Origin: Sedimenticola sp.
GTDB lineage: Bacteria; Pseudomonadota; Gammaproteobacteria; Chromatiales; Chromatiaceae
Assembly (NCBI GenBank): GCA_030619405.1
Contig: JAUXBK010000006.1
Span: 1-25,901 of the forward strand
DNA length: 25,901 bases
Reading direction: 5' to 3'
Shown: positions 24,665 through 25,901 of the stretch, piece by piece
Layout: the number at the start of each line of letters is the position of its first letter
Numbering within the stretch: the first letter of the stretch is position 1
Made by a program: the position numbers and the translations under genes
Notes under the pieces: generated by a model
The model's database searches: none
The model's input: the letters and a program-made list of their open reading frames with translations, nothing else
Told to the model about the DNA's origin: nothing

Positions 24665-24759
24665 CCTATTAAGAGCGACCCACGCCGTTTGCGGCCACAA
24701 ATCTAGAGAATAACAAAATCAAACACTTACGTTTATGTTATTTATGAGGTCTCACAAAA

Positions 24760-25647
24760 ATGAACGACATTCGTACTGTTTTCCTGGCGCTTCTGCTCCT
24801 GCTGCTGCCCGCCTTCCAGGCCCAGGCAGCCCCGATGATGGTAGACGGGACGTGGTTGGAACAGCACCTGGGAGACTCGAACCTGGTCGTCGTCGATATG
24901 AGCATGGAAGATACCCAGTATCAGCGTTTCCACCTGCCCGGTGCGGTGCGGTTACCCTACAACGCCCTGATCCAGAAAAACCGCAACGGTGTCACCCGGA
25001 TCGTGGGCGGGCAGCGCCTCTCCAATGTTCTCGGCCTGCTGGGCATAGAAGAGACTGACCATATAGTGGTCTACGACGACATGGGAGGTCTGCAGGCGGC
25101 CCGCCTGTTCTGGACCCTGGAACAAACCGGTCATCCGCAGGTATCGGTACTGGATGGCGGCTTGGTGAAATGGATCCTGGATGGCCGCAAGGTGTCTAAC
25201 CAGCCGGTGAAACCCCAACGAGTTCAGTACCGCCTGGCTGGAAAGGGGAGGGATAACAACGCCGACCTGCGGCAGGTACAGACCGCCATCAAAGATGGCA
25301 ACAGCGCCCTGCTCGATGTCCGCAGCAAGCAGGAGTACGCCGGCAGCCCGAAGGCCAAGCGCAGTGGCCACATCCCGGGTGCTCGCTGGTGGCCATGGGA
25401 GCAGGCGGTGGATTTCAAGCAGAGTTTCGTCGCCGCCAACCCGGAGATGCTACTGCAGAAACTGGCGCAGGCGGGGGTAGAGAAGGGCAAATCGACCATC
25501 GTCTACTGTCAGTCCGGCCACCGTGCCGCCCACACCTACCTCACTCTGCGGCGGCTGGGCTTCGACCAGGTCCGCATGTATGATGGCTCCATGGCCGAGT
25601 GGAGCCAGACCCCGGATGCACCCCTGAAAAAAGGCCTGACCCCCTGA
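24760..25647 (+). CDS. Exported tandem-domain rhodanese sulfurtransferase
   Basis: A thiosulfate/3-mercaptopyruvate-type sulfurtransferase exported to the periplasm (295 residues). A strong signal peptide (hydrophobic 7-18, probable cleavage after AQA at 21-23) is followed by two rhodanese domains. The N-terminal one (about 28-145) has D106 (YDDMGGLQAARLFW) where a catalytic Cys would be, as usual for the non-catalytic half. The C-terminal one (about 165-285) has the active-site C250 in YCQSGHRAAHTY, the six-residue loop of the family. GHIPGARWWPW and MYDGSMAEW are typical. Periplasmic members act in sulfur transfer or cyanide detoxification; in a sulfur oxidiser a thiosulfate role is plausible. 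GAGGT lies about 10 nt before the ATG. It is monocistronic. Confidence 0.92.
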   Translation: MNDIRTVFLALLLLLLPAFQAQAAPMMVDGTWLEQHLGDSNLVVVDMSMEDTQYQRFHLPGAVRLPYNALIQKNRNGVTRIVGGQRLSNVLGLLGIEETDHIVVYDDMGGLQAARLFWTLEQTGHPQVSVLDGGLVKWILDGRKVSNQPVKPQRVQYRLAGKGRDNNADLRQVQTAIKDGNSALLDVRSKQEYAGSPKAKRSGHIPGARWWPWEQAVDFKQSFVAANPEMLLQKLAQAGVEKGKSTIVYCQSGHRAAHTYLTLRRLGFDQVRMYDGSMAEWSQTPDAPLKKGLTP

Positions 25648-25681
25648 AAACCGGAGGGGTGGTTCTTGCGCAAAGGCGCAT

Positions 25682-25726
25682 GAAAACCTTAAAAGCATAC
25701 TCGCGCAAAGACACAAAGAAAACCTT
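25682..25726 (-). repeat. TTTGCG-family dispersed repeat, inverted solo copy
   Basis: The core GCATACTCGCGCAAAG-ACACAAAG is flanked by AAAACC on both sides. A further partial copy (TTGCGCAAAGGCGC) lies at about 25666-25679. It sits about 35 nt downstream of the rhodanese stop; the TTTGAC tail is absent. Confidence 0.8.
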
Positions 25727-25787
25727 AAAAAACAAGAAGATTGATTATTGCTGGAGCGTAACCGTTCACTCCCCCTGCCGTTTTGAA

Positions 25788-25863
25788 CCCCTCACCCTAA
25801 CCCTCGGCTTTGGCATCCTGCGTCGCTCTACCTCCTCCATCCATGGAGTCGTCTCCCTGAGGG
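25788..25863. repeat. Dispersed repeat with GGGAGACGACT leader (copy 2, inverted)
   Basis: The reverse complement of this segment has the same ordered blocks as 18392-18454: GGGAGACGACT, GGAGGTAGAG, CGCAGG and CGAGGGTTAGGGTGAGGGG. The spacer between the first two blocks is longer here and contains ATCCATCCATGG-like sequence. It starts the last intergenic stretch of the window; nothing else is recognisable up to 25901. Confidence 0.75.
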
Positions 25864-25901
25864 CAGCAATTCTCAATTTGGGTGGGTTGCTTAACGGCAG
25901 C

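Larger units (their letters stand above)
24232..24759. other. 528-nt AT-rich divergent intergenic region
   Basis: No credible ORF or RNA gene is seen. It holds repeated ACGGTT motifs (detailed separately), a 16-nt inverted repeat at 24512-24527 and the palindrome TTCAGCTGAA at 24655-24664. It separates the divergent HD-GYP operon and the rhodanese gene, so it must contain both promoters; I cannot place either with confidence. Its length is unusual for this window. Confidence 0.6.

Noticed and set aside
25630..25660. Rho-independent terminator after the rhodanese gene
   Set aside because: ACCCC and GGGGT can pair across about 12 nt around the stop codon, but the stem is short and no T-tract follows.

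Overview
The window looks like chromosomal DNA of a free-living or symbiotic gammaproteobacterium, probably from a sulfur-oxidising or Chromatiales-like lineage. The reasons are the gammaproteobacterial families present (SucA/SucB, a 509-residue class I fumarase, YadG/YadH, YjgR, NarX/NarL-type regulators), several sulfur-flavoured proteins (a sulfide:quinone-oxidoreductase-like flavoprotein, a DsrE-like protein, an exported rhodanese), GC-rich genes and AT-rich gaps full of dispersed repeats. Species cannot be named from sequence reading alone.

Layout. 114-6103 (minus): a TCA block, sucA-sucB (1-nt overlap), then, after a 328-nt repeat-filled gap, a class I fumarase. 6305-6646: a small unknown ORF and tRNA-Arg(CCU). 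6794-9087 (plus): a NarX/NarL-like two-component pair, overlapping by 1 nt. 9289-10428 (minus): a sulfide:quinone-oxidoreductase-like protein. 10676-12378 (plus): yadG-yadH ABC exporter (4-nt overlap). 12489-12896: bacteriohemerythrin. 12915-13904 (minus): two exported small proteins (Sel1-repeat and DsrE-like). 14008-14244 (minus): a small HMA-fold protein, divergent from the YjgR/HerA-like ATPase at 14418-15914. 16004-19684 (plus): rfbA-rfbC-rfbD-rfbB, a complete dTDP-L-rhamnose pathway in an unusual order. 19691-20472: a GxxExxY-family gene between inverted copies of a dispersed repeat. 20478-24231 (minus): an operon of RpfG-like HD-GYP response regulator, a membrane-anchored tandem pseudo-receiver/Hpt protein and a cyclopropane-synthase-like methyltransferase. 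24760-25647 (plus): exported tandem rhodanese.

The two most interesting regions are (a) the HD-GYP / pseudo-receiver-Hpt / methyltransferase operon, where both receivers of the middle protein have lost the phospho-acceptor Asp and the conserved Lys while the Hpt histidine remains and no kinase domain is encoded nearby, and (b) the GxxExxY gene bracketed by about 50-bp inverted copies of a repeat that also occurs as solo copies elsewhere in the window. A second repeat family (short CTAGG-containing units led by an A-tract and CAGG) abuts gene 3' ends and supplies the last codons and stop of the NarL-like regulator.

All functional calls are from reading motifs and recalled family features; no database search was run.
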